This document shows positions 17,425 through 26,349 of a stretch of 64,000 nucleotides of DNA, piece after piece. Source of the DNA: Patiriisocius marinus (lineage in GTDB: Bacteria > Bacteroidota > Bacteroidia > Flavobacteriales > Flavobacteriaceae). A program made the position numbers and the translations under genes. The notes under the pieces were generated by a model. That model was given only the letters and a program-made list of their open reading frames with translations, was not told where the DNA came from and searched no databases. The stretch is taken from contig NZ_BKCG01000011.1 in the NCBI RefSeq assembly GCF_008974325.1, positions 1-64,000 of the forward strand, written 5' to 3'. The number at the start of each line of letters is the position of its first letter. Position 1 is the stretch's first letter.

Positions 17425-18201
17425 ATGAAATTGCCATTTTACAAATATCAGGGTACAGGAAACGATTTTGTTTTAGTAGATAATCGTCAAAATATATTCC
17501 CCAAAAACGATACCAAACTTATTGCACATTTATGTGACAGACGTTTGGGAGTTGGAGGTGATGGGATGATTTTGATAGAAGAAGATGCTGATGTAGATTT
17601 TAAAATGGTCTATTTTAATGCAGATGGCAAGGAAAGTACTATGTGCGGAAATGGAGGTAGATGCATTGTTCAGTTTGCGAAATTTTTAAATGTTATTTCT
17701 GACAAAACGACATTTAACGCTGTAGATGGATTACATACGGCACATATTATTAATGATGAGGTTGCTCTTGGGATGATTAACGTTTCCGAAGTTAAAAAAG
17801 CAGAGAAAGGCGTTTTTTTGAATACTGGATCTCCTCATCACATACAAATGGTTAAGAATATCGATGTTTTTAATGTTTTTGATACAGGAAGAAATATCCG
17901 AAATGAAATATATGGTGCTGATGGTGCTAACGTAAATTTTGTGGAGCAAATTTCAGAAAATGAATTTAAGGTTCGAACTTACGAGCGTGGAGTTGAGGAT
18001 GAAACCTTGTCTTGTGGAACGGGTGTAACAGCAGTTGCAATTGCTATGACAGAACTGGAATTGACAAATGAAGCTACAGTTACTTTACAAACTTTAGGAG
18101 GAGTCCTAAAAGTTTCATTTACAAAAATGGATGGTTTTTATAAAAATGTAGTATTGCAAGGGCCCGCTTTACAGGTATTTAAGGGTGAAATAATTATTTA
18201 A
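17425..18201 (+). CDS. dapF: Diaminopimelate epimerase DapF
   Basis: DapF interconverts LL- and meso-diaminopimelate, the last branch before lysine and the peptidoglycan crosslink. It is a 258-residue protein. Two catalytic cysteines are visible, Cys74 in MCGNGGRC and Cys197 in LSCGTGVTA. I start at 17425, where the protein opens MKLPFYKYQGTGNDF as in the family. The ATG at 17401 would add eight residues overlapping a promoter box. The stop codon shares one base with the start of the following acetyltransferase (TAATG), so the genes dapF, acetyltransferase and mltG form an operon. dapA lies 16 kb away. Confidence 0.96.
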   Translation: MKLPFYKYQGTGNDFVLVDNRQNIFPKNDTKLIAHLCDRRLGVGGDGMILIEEDADVDFKMVYFNADGKESTMCGNGGRCIVQFAKFLNVISDKTTFNAVDGLHTAHIINDEVALGMINVSEVKKAEKGVFLNTGSPHHIQMVKNIDVFNVFDTGRNIRNEIYGADGANVNFVEQISENEFKVRTYERGVEDETLSCGTGVTAVAIAMTELELTNEATVTLQTLGGVLKVSFTKMDGFYKNVVLQGPALQVFKGEIII

Positions 18202-18737
18202 TGTTACAAGGAGAACACATACAATTAAGAGCATTAGAGGATACAGATTTAGAATTTTTGTATGCTATGGAGAATGATACTGATGTTTGGGAAGTAAGTA
18301 GTACGGTAACACCATTTTCTAAATTTGTATTAGAACAATACCTAGAAAACGCGCACCGTGATATATACGAAGTGAAACAATTACGCTTAATCATTGAAAC
18401 TGTAGAAAACCAATACACAGTAGGTTGTATCGATTTATTCGAATACAATCCTCAACACCATAGAGTAGGAGTTGGGCTTGTTATTTTTAATAAGGCTGAA
18501 AGGGCTAAAGGGTATGGAGCAGAGAGTCTTAAGTTAGTAGGACGATATGCTTTCGAACATTTACAAGTACACCAATTGTTCGCAAATATTACAGAAGACA
18601 ATGCTGCTAGTATTCGATTATTTGAAAAAGTAGGATACAAAAAAGCAGGAGTTAAAAAAGATTGGGTTTTCATTAAAGGAACCTATAAAGATGAAATATT
18701 ATATCAATTTTTTAACCCAAATGTAAAGGGGTTATAA
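18201..18737 (+). CDS. GNAT acetyltransferase (RimJ/RimL type)
   Basis: This 178-residue protein has the RimJ/RimL-like acetyltransferase pattern: an opening IQLRALEDTDLEFLYAMEN, a central GVGLVIFNKAERAKGYGAESL acetyl-CoA loop near residues 92-112, and the late NITEDNAASIRLFEKVGYK block. Members acetylate N-termini of ribosomal proteins or small molecules such as spermidine; the target here is unknown. It is translationally coupled to dapF by a one-base overlap, and mltG follows after 20 bases, which hints at an envelope link but does not prove it. Confidence 0.88.
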   Translation: MLQGEHIQLRALEDTDLEFLYAMENDTDVWEVSSTVTPFSKFVLEQYLENAHRDIYEVKQLRLIIETVENQYTVGCIDLFEYNPQHHRVGVGLVIFNKAERAKGYGAESLKLVGRYAFEHLQVHQLFANITEDNAASIRLFEKVGYKKAGVKKDWVFIKGTYKDEILYQFFNPNVKGL

Positions 18738-18757
18738 TTTCAGAAAATAAATTACCT

Positions 18758-19801
18758 ATGTATTTTAAGAAGATTTTAGTTGCGATTGCACTTATAGGAA
18801 TTGTTGTAATGGCAGGTTTTGCATATTATGTATACAGTAATATTTTTGTGCCTAATACCGCCTTTAATAACGAAGAGGCACACGTATATATTGGTTCTAA
18901 TGCAACATATGATCAAGTACGTAAAGATCTAGAGCCATTATTGAAAGATGTTGAAACATTTGATAATGTAGCGGTTAGAAAAGGATATCCTGCTAATATT
19001 AAATCTGGACATTTCATTATTAAAAAGGGGAGTAATAACAATGAGATCATTAATAGTATTCGAACAGGAAATATACCAATTGATATAAAATTTAATAATC
19101 AAGAGCGTTTAGAAAATCTTGCAGGACACCTTTCTAGGCAAATGGAGCCAGATAGTATTTCTTTTTTGACAGCAATGCGTGATGCAAATTTTTATAAAAA
19201 TGCAGGTTTCAATGATGATACGGCTCTTGGAATGTACTTGCCAAACACCTATGAAGTGTATTGGAATACTACTGCGGAAGCATTCAGAGATAAAATGTTG
19301 AAAGCATACAATGCTTTTTGGAATTCAACTAGAAAAGCTAAAGCTGCTTCATTAAATATGACTGAAATGGAAGTACTGTCCCTAGCGGCTATTGTGCAAA
19401 AAGAAACGGCTAAAGAAGATGAGCGACCTAGAGTAGCGGGTGTTTACTTAAATAGAATTAAAAGCGGAATGCTGTTACAAGCTGATCCAACTGTGATTTT
19501 TGCAAAGAAAAAAGGAGAAAATAATTTTGATCAAATTATTAAAAGAGTGCTTTACAAAGATCTAGAAATTGACTCTCCTTTTAATACATATAAATATGCC
19601 GGTGTTCCTCCAGGACCAATTGCAATGCCAGATGTTTCTTCAATTGATGCTGTTTTAAATGCTGAAAAGCACGATTATTATTATTTTGTAGCCGATGTAA
19701 CAAATTTTGGCTATCATAAATTTGCTAAAAATTTAGCAGGACACAATCGTAATAAAACAGCTTATGTGAACTGGGTAAATCAAAATGGTATTAATCGCTA
19801 A
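18758..19801 (+). CDS. mltG: Endolytic murein transglycosylase MltG
   Basis: MltG cuts newly made glycan strands and so sets their length at the inner membrane. The 347-residue protein has an N-terminal membrane helix (about 5-26), a LysM-like region and the YceG fold. The likely catalytic glutamate is Glu216 in IVQKETAKEDERPRVAGVYLNR. The family motif LQADPT and the NTYKYAGVPPGPIAMP block follow. It is the third gene after dapF. All three could be co-transcribed, linking meso-DAP supply with glycan processing. Confidence 0.94.
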   Translation: MYFKKILVAIALIGIVVMAGFAYYVYSNIFVPNTAFNNEEAHVYIGSNATYDQVRKDLEPLLKDVETFDNVAVRKGYPANIKSGHFIIKKGSNNNEIINSIRTGNIPIDIKFNNQERLENLAGHLSRQMEPDSISFLTAMRDANFYKNAGFNDDTALGMYLPNTYEVYWNTTAEAFRDKMLKAYNAFWNSTRKAKAASLNMTEMEVLSLAAIVQKETAKEDERPRVAGVYLNRIKSGMLLQADPTVIFAKKKGENNFDQIIKRVLYKDLEIDSPFNTYKYAGVPPGPIAMPDVSSIDAVLNAEKHDYYYFVADVTNFGYHKFAKNLAGHNRNKTAYVNWVNQNGINR

Positions 19802-20152
19802 TAATTATCATTTTGTTCACGGTCAACTATAAAATTGCCGTCCAATTTGACTTCCACTTTCATATTTCTGAAATTTTATCAGCTTTGCAATAATAACTGA
19901 ACATATATTCTTGACCTAGATCTAAATTATTTAATTATTTTTTTGGTTTATGTAACGTGTTGATAGTAATGTTAATAACATAACATACTATTTTATATGT
20001 GACAGACTTCTCACTGAAAATTTTAATGATTTCAAAAGCATGAATGTCTTGGGAAATATTTAACACCTTGAATATAAGGATTATAAATATAGTTGTATCT
20101 TTGCACCCCGAAATTAGTGTGAACGAATATTCTCACTTTATTCAGAAAAATT
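19802..20152 (+). other. 351-base intergenic region after mltG
   Basis: No gene is supported. The region holds AT-rich sequence with a TTTCTGAAA-type palindrome near 19864-19873 and the promoter of the lysozyme-like gene (20068-20103). I see no clear terminator for mltG. A short + strand reading frame starting at 20044 overlaps that promoter and has no signal of its own. Confidence 0.6.
20068..20103 (+). promoter_or_regulatory. Promoter of the lysozyme-like gene
   Basis: TTG (20068-20070) is followed, after 25 bases, by TATCTTTG (20096-20103), an exact -7 match. The spacer is a few bases longer than usual. The leader would be about 45 bases. Confidence 0.5.
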
Positions 20153-20806
20153 ATGAAACAACACGGATATATTGTAGTAGTACTATTATCATTTTCGCTT
20201 TTTTTATTGAGTGGATTTTCTTCTAAGAAGGCGGCGGTAGATTTATCTCACTATAAAATTTCTAAAACGGCATATACTTATTATGTGCCGCAAGAGTTTG
20301 AAGTTTCTCTTGATGTAAAGCCATTAAACACTCCGGTGTTTTCCATGTTTTTAGGTAAAACATATATTGGATTTAAAGAAGCTTTAGGTTTTAAAGAGTC
20401 ACAAGGGGATTATTCAACAATTAATCGTTTTGGTTATTTAGGAAAATATCAATTTGCAGCTACAACGCTTTCATTAATTGGGATTAATAATCCAGATAGG
20501 TTTATGAAAGATTCAAAACTTCAAGAAAAAGCATTCACTGCTCATACTTCTAGAAACAAGTGGATTCTTAGAAAAGACATTAAACGTTATTCTGGGAAAT
20601 ATATAGGAGGAGTAAAGGTAACGGAAAGCGGAATTTTAGCTGCTGCGCATTTAGCAGGAGCTGGAAATGTAAAAAAATACTTACGTAGTGGAGGTACTTT
20701 TCATTTTGAAGATGCTTTTGGAACTAGTATTAGATACTATTTGAAAAAGTTCTCAGGGTATGATACTTCGCATATTAAACCAAATAGAACAGCAACTGTT
20801 ATTTAA
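20153..20806 (+). CDS. Exported lysozyme-like (transglycosylase-fold) protein
   Basis: This 217-residue protein has a signal peptide or anchor at residues 6-24. A domain resembling lytic transglycosylases starts near residue 70: FKESQGDYSTINRFGYLGKYQF carries a glutamate (Glu82) in the place of the catalytic acid, and a GILAAAHLAGAGNVKKYL helix follows. It probably binds or cleaves peptidoglycan in the periplasm. I recognise the fold pattern but not a named family, and catalysis is inferred. It has its own promoter and shares a bidirectional terminator with the convergent methyltransferase gene. Confidence 0.75.
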   Translation: MKQHGYIVVVLLSFSLFLLSGFSSKKAAVDLSHYKISKTAYTYYVPQEFEVSLDVKPLNTPVFSMFLGKTYIGFKEALGFKESQGDYSTINRFGYLGKYQFAATTLSLIGINNPDRFMKDSKLQEKAFTAHTSRNKWILRKDIKRYSGKYIGGVKVTESGILAAAHLAGAGNVKKYLRSGGTFHFEDAFGTSIRYYLKKFSGYDTSHIKPNRTATVI

Positions 20807-20822
20807 ATGGTATTAAAATAAT

Positions 20823-20865
20823 AAAAAAGACACCTTGAGCTATCTTAGTTTAAGGTGTCTTTTTT
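20823..20865. terminator. Bidirectional terminator between convergent genes
   Basis: A 14-bp stem (20823-20836 with 20852-20865) has A6 on the left and T6 on the right, serving the lysozyme-like gene (+) and the methyltransferase gene (-). Confidence 0.88.
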
Positions 20866-20866
20866 A

Positions 20867-21580
20867 TTATCTCTGTATAATAAAAATAGCTGGTCTCTTG
20901 TTTAAGTCTACTTTTATCTTTTTCCATAAACTAACAGGAGCAGTCTTTATGTATTCTGTGCTGAGTGTGATATCACAAGCCACACAAATTTTAGTATCTC
21001 CTTGTAAATTATTAATCAAACTTTCAAGCATTTGATTATTCCTATAAGGCGTTTCAATAAACAATTGACTTTGGTCTTCTTGTGCAGATGTTTTTTCTAA
21101 TTGTTTTATTTTAGATTTCCGCTCCGCTTTGTCAATTGGTAAATACCCGTTAAACGCAAAGTTTTGACCATTAAAGCCACTTGCCATCATTGCAAGTAAT
21201 ATTGAAGAAGGTCCTACGAGGGGGACTACTTTTATGCCATTTCTGTGTGCTATTTCTACCACCGCAGCTCCAGGGTCTGCAATACCTGGACAACCAGCAT
21301 CTGAAATTACTCCTACATCGTGCCCATTTAAACAAGGGTCAAGCATTGCAGGTATGTCCTCTGTTGAGGTAAATTTGTTAATTTCTTCCATTTTTAAATC
21401 TGGTTGAGATTTTCTTGGACTCACAGTTTTTATAAAACGTCGTGCGCTTTTTTCGTGCTCAACTATATAATAATCTATTTCTTCAATTGCTTTTTTAACT
21501 AATAATGGCAGTACTTCTAGTGGAGGTGTGTCTCCTAAAGTGCAAGGTATTAAATATAGGTTTCCTTTTGGTTGACTCAT
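20867..21580 (-). CDS. RsmI-like SAM-dependent methyltransferase
   Basis: This protein of about 237 residues has the tetrapyrrole-methylase fold. It opens GNLYLIPCTLGD, has the SDAGCPGIADPGA motif near residues 93-106 and the PLVGPSSILLAMMASGFNGQ segment. This is the short Bacteroidetes relative of RsmI, which methylates the 2'-hydroxyl of C1402 in 16S rRNA. Whether this short form does the same is not certain. I place the start at the ATG at 21580 (protein MSQPKGNLYL); the longer frame from 21664 adds 28 aromatic-rich residues foreign to the family. It is convergent with the lysozyme-like gene. Confidence 0.85.
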   Translation of the reverse strand: MSQPKGNLYLIPCTLGDTPPLEVLPLLVKKAIEEIDYYIVEHEKSARRFIKTVSPRKSQPDLKMEEINKFTSTEDIPAMLDPCLNGHDVGVISDAGCPGIADPGAAVVEIAHRNGIKVVPLVGPSSILLAMMASGFNGQNFAFNGYLPIDKAERKSKIKQLEKTSAQEDQSQLFIETPYRNNQMLESLINNLQGDTKICVACDITLSTEYIKTAPVSLWKKIKVDLNKRPAIFIIQR

Positions 21581-21684
21581 AATTGGGGTCTTTGTTGCGG
21601 AATATTTTGAGTTTAAATATAGCTTAAAAAAAGAATGTTGCCATATATAAATATACGGCAACATAAATAAAAATCTTTAATCAG

Positions 21685-23061
21685 TTATTCTATAATAAGC
21701 TTTTTAGTAGCACTAGCTCCACCATCATTTGTAATAGTCACTAAATAAATACCTTGCGTTAAATTATTTATGTCAATGGTTTCCGTTTTATCGTTTACAG
21801 ATTGATTAATTAAAATACTTCCCTTTAAATCTGATATACTAACGGTTGAAATACGGTCATTTTCAATTCCAATAGTAAATGAATCTGTTGCAGGATTAGG
21901 AAATATAGAAATAGCATTTTCAAGCACGTTATTGTCATTACCACTTAGTAATGTGGTTAACTTATAGATTGATCCGTCAAAATCTAATATATAAAGTTCG
22001 TTATCCGGTCCTTGACCAAAAGAAGACCAACTTCTGTTTTCGAAGTTTCCTAAATTTGTTAGTGTTCCGCTACTATCAACCGTCCCGATTATACTTGTTG
22101 CGAAATCTGCAAAAAAGTAGAGTCCTTGAAGGTTTGGGTAATCTGTTCCTCGATATACATAGCCTCCAGTAATTGAAAATCCAGCTGGGTGGTCGTATTC
22201 TGCAAAAGGGAATGTTAGTTCGCTTTCATCAGGGCAAGTTGATTCGTTATTAAAAGGTGCTGTTCCTTCATAGCATCTCCATCCGTAATTTAATCCCGCT
22301 TCAGTTGCACTTACTTTGTTTATTTCTTCTACGGCATTTTGACCTACATCTGCAATCCATAGCTCATTTGTTAATACATCAAATGAAAACCTCCAGGGGT
22401 TTCTTAAGCCGTAGGCCCAAATTTCATCACTTCCAGGAATTGCTCCTGCAAATGGATTATCTGCTGGTATTCCGTAATTGTTACCCCCAGATGGATTATC
22501 AACATCTATTCGTAAAAGTTTCCCTAGTAAGGTGTTTATGTTTTGAGAGCGATTTCCTGGATCTCCACCGCTACCACCATCACCAGATGCAATGTATAAA
22601 TATCCGTCAGGACCAAATTTAATAGCTCCACCATTATGGTTGCTGAAAGGCTGAGTGTAATCAATAATTGGTAGTGCAGATGACGCATCGGCAACATCAG
22701 GATTAGCACTTACTGTGTATCTACTTATTTGTGTATTGCCTGAAGTGTTTATGTAATTTACGTAGAAAAAGCCATTAGTTACATAATCTGGATGGAATGC
22801 TAAGCCAAGTAATCCGCGCTCACCATTAGGAGTAATAATGCTTGATAAATCTAAAAATGGAGTAGGGTTAACGGTACCGTCTGGATTTAAAATTTCAATT
22901 AATCCATTTTGTTCTACTGTGAATAGTCTATCATCTCCTGAGTGTTCTAGGCCTAATAGTCTACTGTAGCCGCTTTTAACTAACTGTAATTCTATGTCTT
23001 GTGCTTGAATTGATAATGATAGTATTAATACAAAGCTAAGAAGGAAAGGTACTTTTTTCAT
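21685..23061 (-). CDS. Secreted PQQ-dependent sugar dehydrogenase with T9SS sorting domain
   Basis: This is a 458-residue secreted six-bladed beta-propeller of the glucose/sorbosone dehydrogenase family. A signal peptide (1-20, ending IQA) precedes blades with motifs such as ERGLLGLAFHPDY, SNHNGGAIKFGPDGYLYIASGDGG and LRNPWRFSFD. These are typical of soluble PQQ-linked aldose dehydrogenases. The last 75 or so residues form a type A Por sorting domain (IFPNPATDSF... to a KKLIIE end), so it should leave the cell by type IX secretion. The real substrate and cofactor use are inferred from family. Confidence 0.92.
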   Translation of the reverse strand: MKKVPFLLSFVLILSLSIQAQDIELQLVKSGYSRLLGLEHSGDDRLFTVEQNGLIEILNPDGTVNPTPFLDLSSIITPNGERGLLGLAFHPDYVTNGFFYVNYINTSGNTQISRYTVSANPDVADASSALPIIDYTQPFSNHNGGAIKFGPDGYLYIASGDGGSGGDPGNRSQNINTLLGKLLRIDVDNPSGGNNYGIPADNPFAGAIPGSDEIWAYGLRNPWRFSFDVLTNELWIADVGQNAVEEINKVSATEAGLNYGWRCYEGTAPFNNESTCPDESELTFPFAEYDHPAGFSITGGYVYRGTDYPNLQGLYFFADFATSIIGTVDSSGTLTNLGNFENRSWSSFGQGPDNELYILDFDGSIYKLTTLLSGNDNNVLENAISIFPNPATDSFTIGIENDRISTVSISDLKGSILINQSVNDKTETIDINNLTQGIYLVTITNDGGASATKKLIIE

Positions 23062-23079
23062 AGTAATTTATTTAGAAAC

Positions 23080-23087
23080 TAAATGTA
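23080..23087 (-). promoter_or_regulatory. Candidate -7 box of the sugar dehydrogenase gene
   Basis: TACATTTA on the - strand is one base off TAnnTTTG and would give a leader of about 15 bases. It lies just before the end of the phosphatase gene upstream. Confidence 0.35.
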
Positions 23088-23088
23088 C

Positions 23089-23562
23089 CTATTTTTTTAA
23101 GCCTTCTTTATTAATGGTACTCACAATAATCTCACATGCATCTTTAAGCATAGCGAAAACATTATCGAAACCTTGATCACCTCCGTAATATGGGTCTGGT
23201 ACATCTACATTTTCATTTGGAAAAACGGTGTCGAGTATAAGTGATACTTTTTGTTTTTCAGCTTCAGAATTAGCTAGTTTGACAACATCGCGATAATTTG
23301 AATTGTCCATAACATAGATGTGATCGTATATTTCAAAATCGTATGTTGAAAAGTGTTTTCCTCGTTGATGTGTAATATCAATCCCGTTTTTATCTGCAAC
23401 CGCAATGCTTCTTGGATCTGGTGGACTACCTACGTGCCAACTTCCAGTTCCTGCAGACTGCACTTCAAATAATGTAGGATCGAGCATACTTGTGAGTATT
23501 CCTTCTGCTAGTGGTGATCTGCATATATTTCCAAGACAGACCATTAGTATTTTAGTTTTCAT
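23089..23562 (-). CDS. Low-molecular-weight protein-tyrosine phosphatase
   Basis: This 157-residue phosphatase has the active-site loop CLGNICRS at residues 9-16 (Cys9 nucleophile, Arg15) and the general-acid aspartate in VPDPYYGGDQGF near residue 122. Substrates in Bacteroidetes may be phosphotyrosine proteins or exopolysaccharide kinases, but no such kinase is nearby. It lies between dnaA (after a terminator) and the secreted dehydrogenase, to which it is only 27 bases distant; the two could share a message. Confidence 0.93.
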   Translation of the reverse strand: MKTKILMVCLGNICRSPLAEGILTSMLDPTLFEVQSAGTGSWHVGSPPDPRSIAVADKNGIDITHQRGKHFSTYDFEIYDHIYVMDNSNYRDVVKLANSEAEKQKVSLILDTVFPNENVDVPDPYYGGDQGFDNVFAMLKDACEIIVSTINKEGLKK

Positions 23563-23650
23563 TAATTCGGAAATTTTATTGATTGGAGAACTCTTATGAT
23601 TCTTGAATATTTTGGCTTTGCCTATTAAAAGTACTAGAAAAACAAGAGCA

Positions 23651-23683
23651 AAAAAAATCCCGCTTTAAAGGCGGGATTTTTTT
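23651..23683 (-). terminator. Terminator of dnaA
   Basis: A GC-rich 6-bp core (TCCCGC/GCGGGA) is extended by seven A-T pairs; the stem is 23651-23663 with 23671-23683. The hairpin overlaps the dnaA stop codon. Confidence 0.85.
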
Positions 23684-25112
23684 AAAGAGTTAATTTCTTT
23701 TGCAAGTCTTCAACATATTTTCTAAACTGCTTATCTGTGCTTGATAAGTTGTCAACAGTTTTGCAGGCGTGTAAAACAGTAGCGTGATCACGCTGTCCTA
23801 TTTGTGAGCCAATGGATGCTAATGAAGCTTTTGTAAACTTTTTAGCAAAGAACATTGCAAGTTGTCTAGCCTGTACAATATGGCGTTTTCTAGTTTTAGA
23901 TTGAAGTGTTTCTACGTCCATTTGGAAATAGTCACTTACTACTTTTTGTATGTAATCTATTGATACTTCTCGTTTTGTATGTTTAACGTAATTGTCAACA
24001 ATTTTCTTAGCGAGTTCAATAGTGATTTCTTTCTTATTGAATGATGAGTGTGCAATTAATGATATAATTGCTCCTTCAAGTTCCCGAATATTTGTTTTAA
24101 TATTATTCGCTAGAAACTCAACAATATCATCTGGCATTTCAACTCCGTCACGGTATAGCTTATTTTTAATGATTGCAACTCTTGTTTCGTAATCTGGGTG
24201 ATTTAATTCGGCAGATAATCCCCATTTAAAACGAGATAATAAGCGTTGTTCAATATCAACCATATCTACAGGAGCCTTGTCACTTGTTAAGATAACTTGC
24301 TTTCCGTTTTGGTGTAAGTGGTTGAAGATGTGGAAGAAAACGTCTTGTGTTCCTGCCTTCCCAGAAAGTAGTTGAATGTCGTCAACTATTAACACATCAA
24401 TCACTTGATAGAAATGTATAAAGTCGTTACGGTTATTCTTCTTAACAGATTCACTATACTGTTGTACAAACTTTTCAGCTGAAATATATAGTACTGTTTT
24501 TTCTGGATATTTATCTTTTACATCAACACCAATGGCGTGTGCTAAGTGAGTTTTTCCTAAACCAACTGCTCCAAAAATAAGTAGTGGGTTGAATGAAGTT
24601 CCTCCTGGTTTATTTGCTACTGCAATACCTGCAGAACGTGCTAACCTGTTAGACTCTCCTTCTAGGAAACTTTCAAAATTATAATTTGGGTTAAGTTGAG
24701 ACTCAATTTTTACATTGCGGATTCCTGGAATCACGAATGGATTTTTAAGCTCCGGACTTTTATTTTTTAAAGGGACATCCACATTTTGTGATGCTTGCCT
24801 ATTACTTCTGTTTGAACTAGGGATGCTTTCTGTAAATGGTTGTTTGTTACCATAGGTATTTTCCATACGGATAACATAGACCAATTTAGCAGATTCACCC
24901 AACTGTTTAGTTAAAGCAACTTTCAATAATTTTACATAGTGTTCTTCAAGCCATTCGTAGAAAAATTTACTGGGAACTTGAATGCTTAATGCATTATCAG
25001 TGAGTTTAACTGCTTTGATGGGTTCAAACCATGTTTTAAATGCCTGTTCAGTAATATTGTCTTCAATAAATGAAAGACAATTGTTCCAAACGTTTACAGC
25101 AGTAGTACTCAT
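23682..25112 (-). CDS. dnaA: Chromosomal replication initiator DnaA
   Basis: DnaA binds DnaA boxes at the origin, opens the duplex and loads the helicase. The 476-residue protein shows domain I (about 1-85) and a poorly conserved linker (about 90-125). The AAA+ domain has Walker A GAVGLGKTH at 181-189 and Walker B IVDDIQ near 243. The C-terminal DNA-binding domain has the signature IGQRDHATVLHACKTV near 440-455. dnaN and gyrB are not nearby. The gene is divergent from a thioesterase gene, with 209 bases between; one DnaA-box-like site lies there. Confidence 0.98.
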   Translation of the reverse strand: MSTTAVNVWNNCLSFIEDNITEQAFKTWFEPIKAVKLTDNALSIQVPSKFFYEWLEEHYVKLLKVALTKQLGESAKLVYVIRMENTYGNKQPFTESIPSSNRSNRQASQNVDVPLKNKSPELKNPFVIPGIRNVKIESQLNPNYNFESFLEGESNRLARSAGIAVANKPGGTSFNPLLIFGAVGLGKTHLAHAIGVDVKDKYPEKTVLYISAEKFVQQYSESVKKNNRNDFIHFYQVIDVLIVDDIQLLSGKAGTQDVFFHIFNHLHQNGKQVILTSDKAPVDMVDIEQRLLSRFKWGLSAELNHPDYETRVAIIKNKLYRDGVEMPDDIVEFLANNIKTNIRELEGAIISLIAHSSFNKKEITIELAKKIVDNYVKHTKREVSIDYIQKVVSDYFQMDVETLQSKTRKRHIVQARQLAMFFAKKFTKASLASIGSQIGQRDHATVLHACKTVDNLSSTDKQFRKYVEDLQKKLTL

Positions 25113-25203
25113 AGTTTAATAAAGGATATTTTGTTGGTTACTAAGTTGTGGTTGAGGGAGAAGAAAACGGATGTTTCTTTCGTGTTTTTCAACAGTACAA
25201 ATA

Positions 25204-25212
25204 TGTGAACAA
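25204..25212 (-). other. DnaA-box-like site upstream of dnaA
   Basis: TTGTTCACA on the - strand differs by one base from TTATNCACA. It is a single site, so it is at best an autoregulatory box, not an origin. Confidence 0.2.
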
Positions 25213-25321
25213 ATAAATGAAAAAAAAAGCTCCATGGGTATTGAATTTCTAGTTTTTTTTTCGCATCATTAAATCAATTATAACTACCAACGTTTTTAAC
25301 CCCTTTTTATTTGTTTATACT

Positions 25322-25720
25322 TTGAAAAAAACTCCTACACAAATTAGAGTGCGATATGCCGAAACTGATCAAATGGGCGTCGTTTATCACGGAAATTATG
25401 CACAATATCTAGAACAAGGTAGAACCGAATGGCTAAGAAACATGGGCTTTTCCTATAAATGGATGGAAGATAACGGTATTCATCTTCCTGTTATCAAACT
25501 TTCAATAAATTATAAAGCACCAGCTAAATATGATGATGAACTAACAGTGTTTACGTCTCTTAGGAAAATTCCTACTTATCGAATTGAGTTTTGTTACGAA
25601 ATATATAATCAAAACAATGAACTTTTAGTTACCGCAGATACAACACTTGTGTTCATAAATAGCGATACTAATAAGTTGATGAAAGCACCAAAATATCTTT
25701 TGGACAAATTAGTAGAGTAG
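25322..25720 (+). CDS. Acyl-CoA thioesterase, YbgC/4-hydroxybenzoyl-CoA type
   Basis: This 132-residue hot-dog-fold thioesterase hydrolyses acyl-CoA. The family motif RYAETDQMGVVYHGNYAQYLEQGR includes the catalytic-type Asp16. The start is a TTG at 25322; the first ATG would fall after the active site, so it cannot be right. The sequence TTTATTTGTTTATACT just upstream looks like a -7 region, which would leave a leader of only a few bases. Bacteroidetes often encode this thioesterase next to dnaA. Its role in the cell, Tol-Pal associated or lipid-related, is unknown here. Confidence 0.9.
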   Translation: MKKTPTQIRVRYAETDQMGVVYHGNYAQYLEQGRTEWLRNMGFSYKWMEDNGIHLPVIKLSINYKAPAKYDDELTVFTSLRKIPTYRIEFCYEIYNQNNELLVTADTTLVFINSDTNKLMKAPKYLLDKLVE

Positions 25721-25737
25721 TTTGTTGTTTAAAAATA

Positions 25738-26349
25738 TTAGTCTAATTTTTTAATTCCCACTTTATATGTGTTTTCAAAGAGTGAAAATATTTTCTCAGC
25801 ATCTTTTTGTCTTACTGAAATTTTAATCTCGCAAGAGAGTTCCATTTTTTGATTAATAATTTCTAAAGATTCATCTTTGATAATTCTCATTACAGTATTC
25901 ATCTCTGGATATTCAAATTTCAGAAGAAATTCTTTGTCTATAGTTTTTTCTACAATTTTTGAAGCTTCTAATGCTAATTGAGCTGATGTTTTATAAGCTT
26001 GTATTAATCCGCCAACTCCTAGTTTAGTTCCGCCAAAGTATCGTACGGAAACAACCAATATATTTGTAACATTAAAAGCTTGTAGTTGACCATAAATAGG
26101 CATTCCTGCACTGTTGTTTGGTTCACCGTCATCATTAGCCCGATAGGATTCGTATGATTTTCCTAATTGCCAAGCGTAGCAAAAGTGCCTCGCTGTATGA
26201 TGCTGTTTTCTCAAAGCCTCAATGCACACTTTAATTTCTTCTTCGTCAACAACAGGAAATGCATAGCCAAAAAACTTACTACCACGATCTTTAAATAGCG
26301 TTTCGGATGAAGCTTTGGTGATGGTTTTATAGGTGTCTTTAATTTCCAT
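25738..26349 (-). CDS. YigZ/IMPACT family protein
   Basis: This 203-residue protein belongs to the UPF0029/IMPACT family. An N-terminal domain holds the signature RYFGGTKLGVGGLIQAYKTSA near residues 100-120, preceded by RANDDGEPNNSAGMPI, and is followed by a smaller ferredoxin-like domain. Family members bind nucleic acid or regulate translation, but the precise role is unclear. Its ATG shares one base with the stop of the DMT transporter gene, so ribD, the transporter and this gene are one tight operon. Confidence 0.92.
   Translation of the reverse strand: MEIKDTYKTITKASSETLFKDRGSKFFGYAFPVVDEEEIKVCIEALRKQHHTARHFCYAWQLGKSYESYRANDDGEPNNSAGMPIYGQLQAFNVTNILVVSVRYFGGTKLGVGGLIQAYKTSAQLALEASKIVEKTIDKEFLLKFEYPEMNTVMRIIKDESLEIINQKMELSCEIKISVRQKDAEKIFSLFENTYKVGIKKLD

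Noticed and set aside
20044-20226. 60-codon + strand frame before the lysozyme-like gene
   Set aside because: It overlaps the promoter and the start of the real gene in another frame.
21581-21664. Upstream extension of the RsmI-like methyltransferase frame
   Set aside because: The extra 28 residues are aromatic-rich and foreign to the family, whose members start close to GNLYLIPTPLG.
25113-25321. Possible replication origin next to dnaA
   Set aside because: Only one imperfect DnaA box is visible, with no box cluster or dnaN neighbour, so an origin is not supported.
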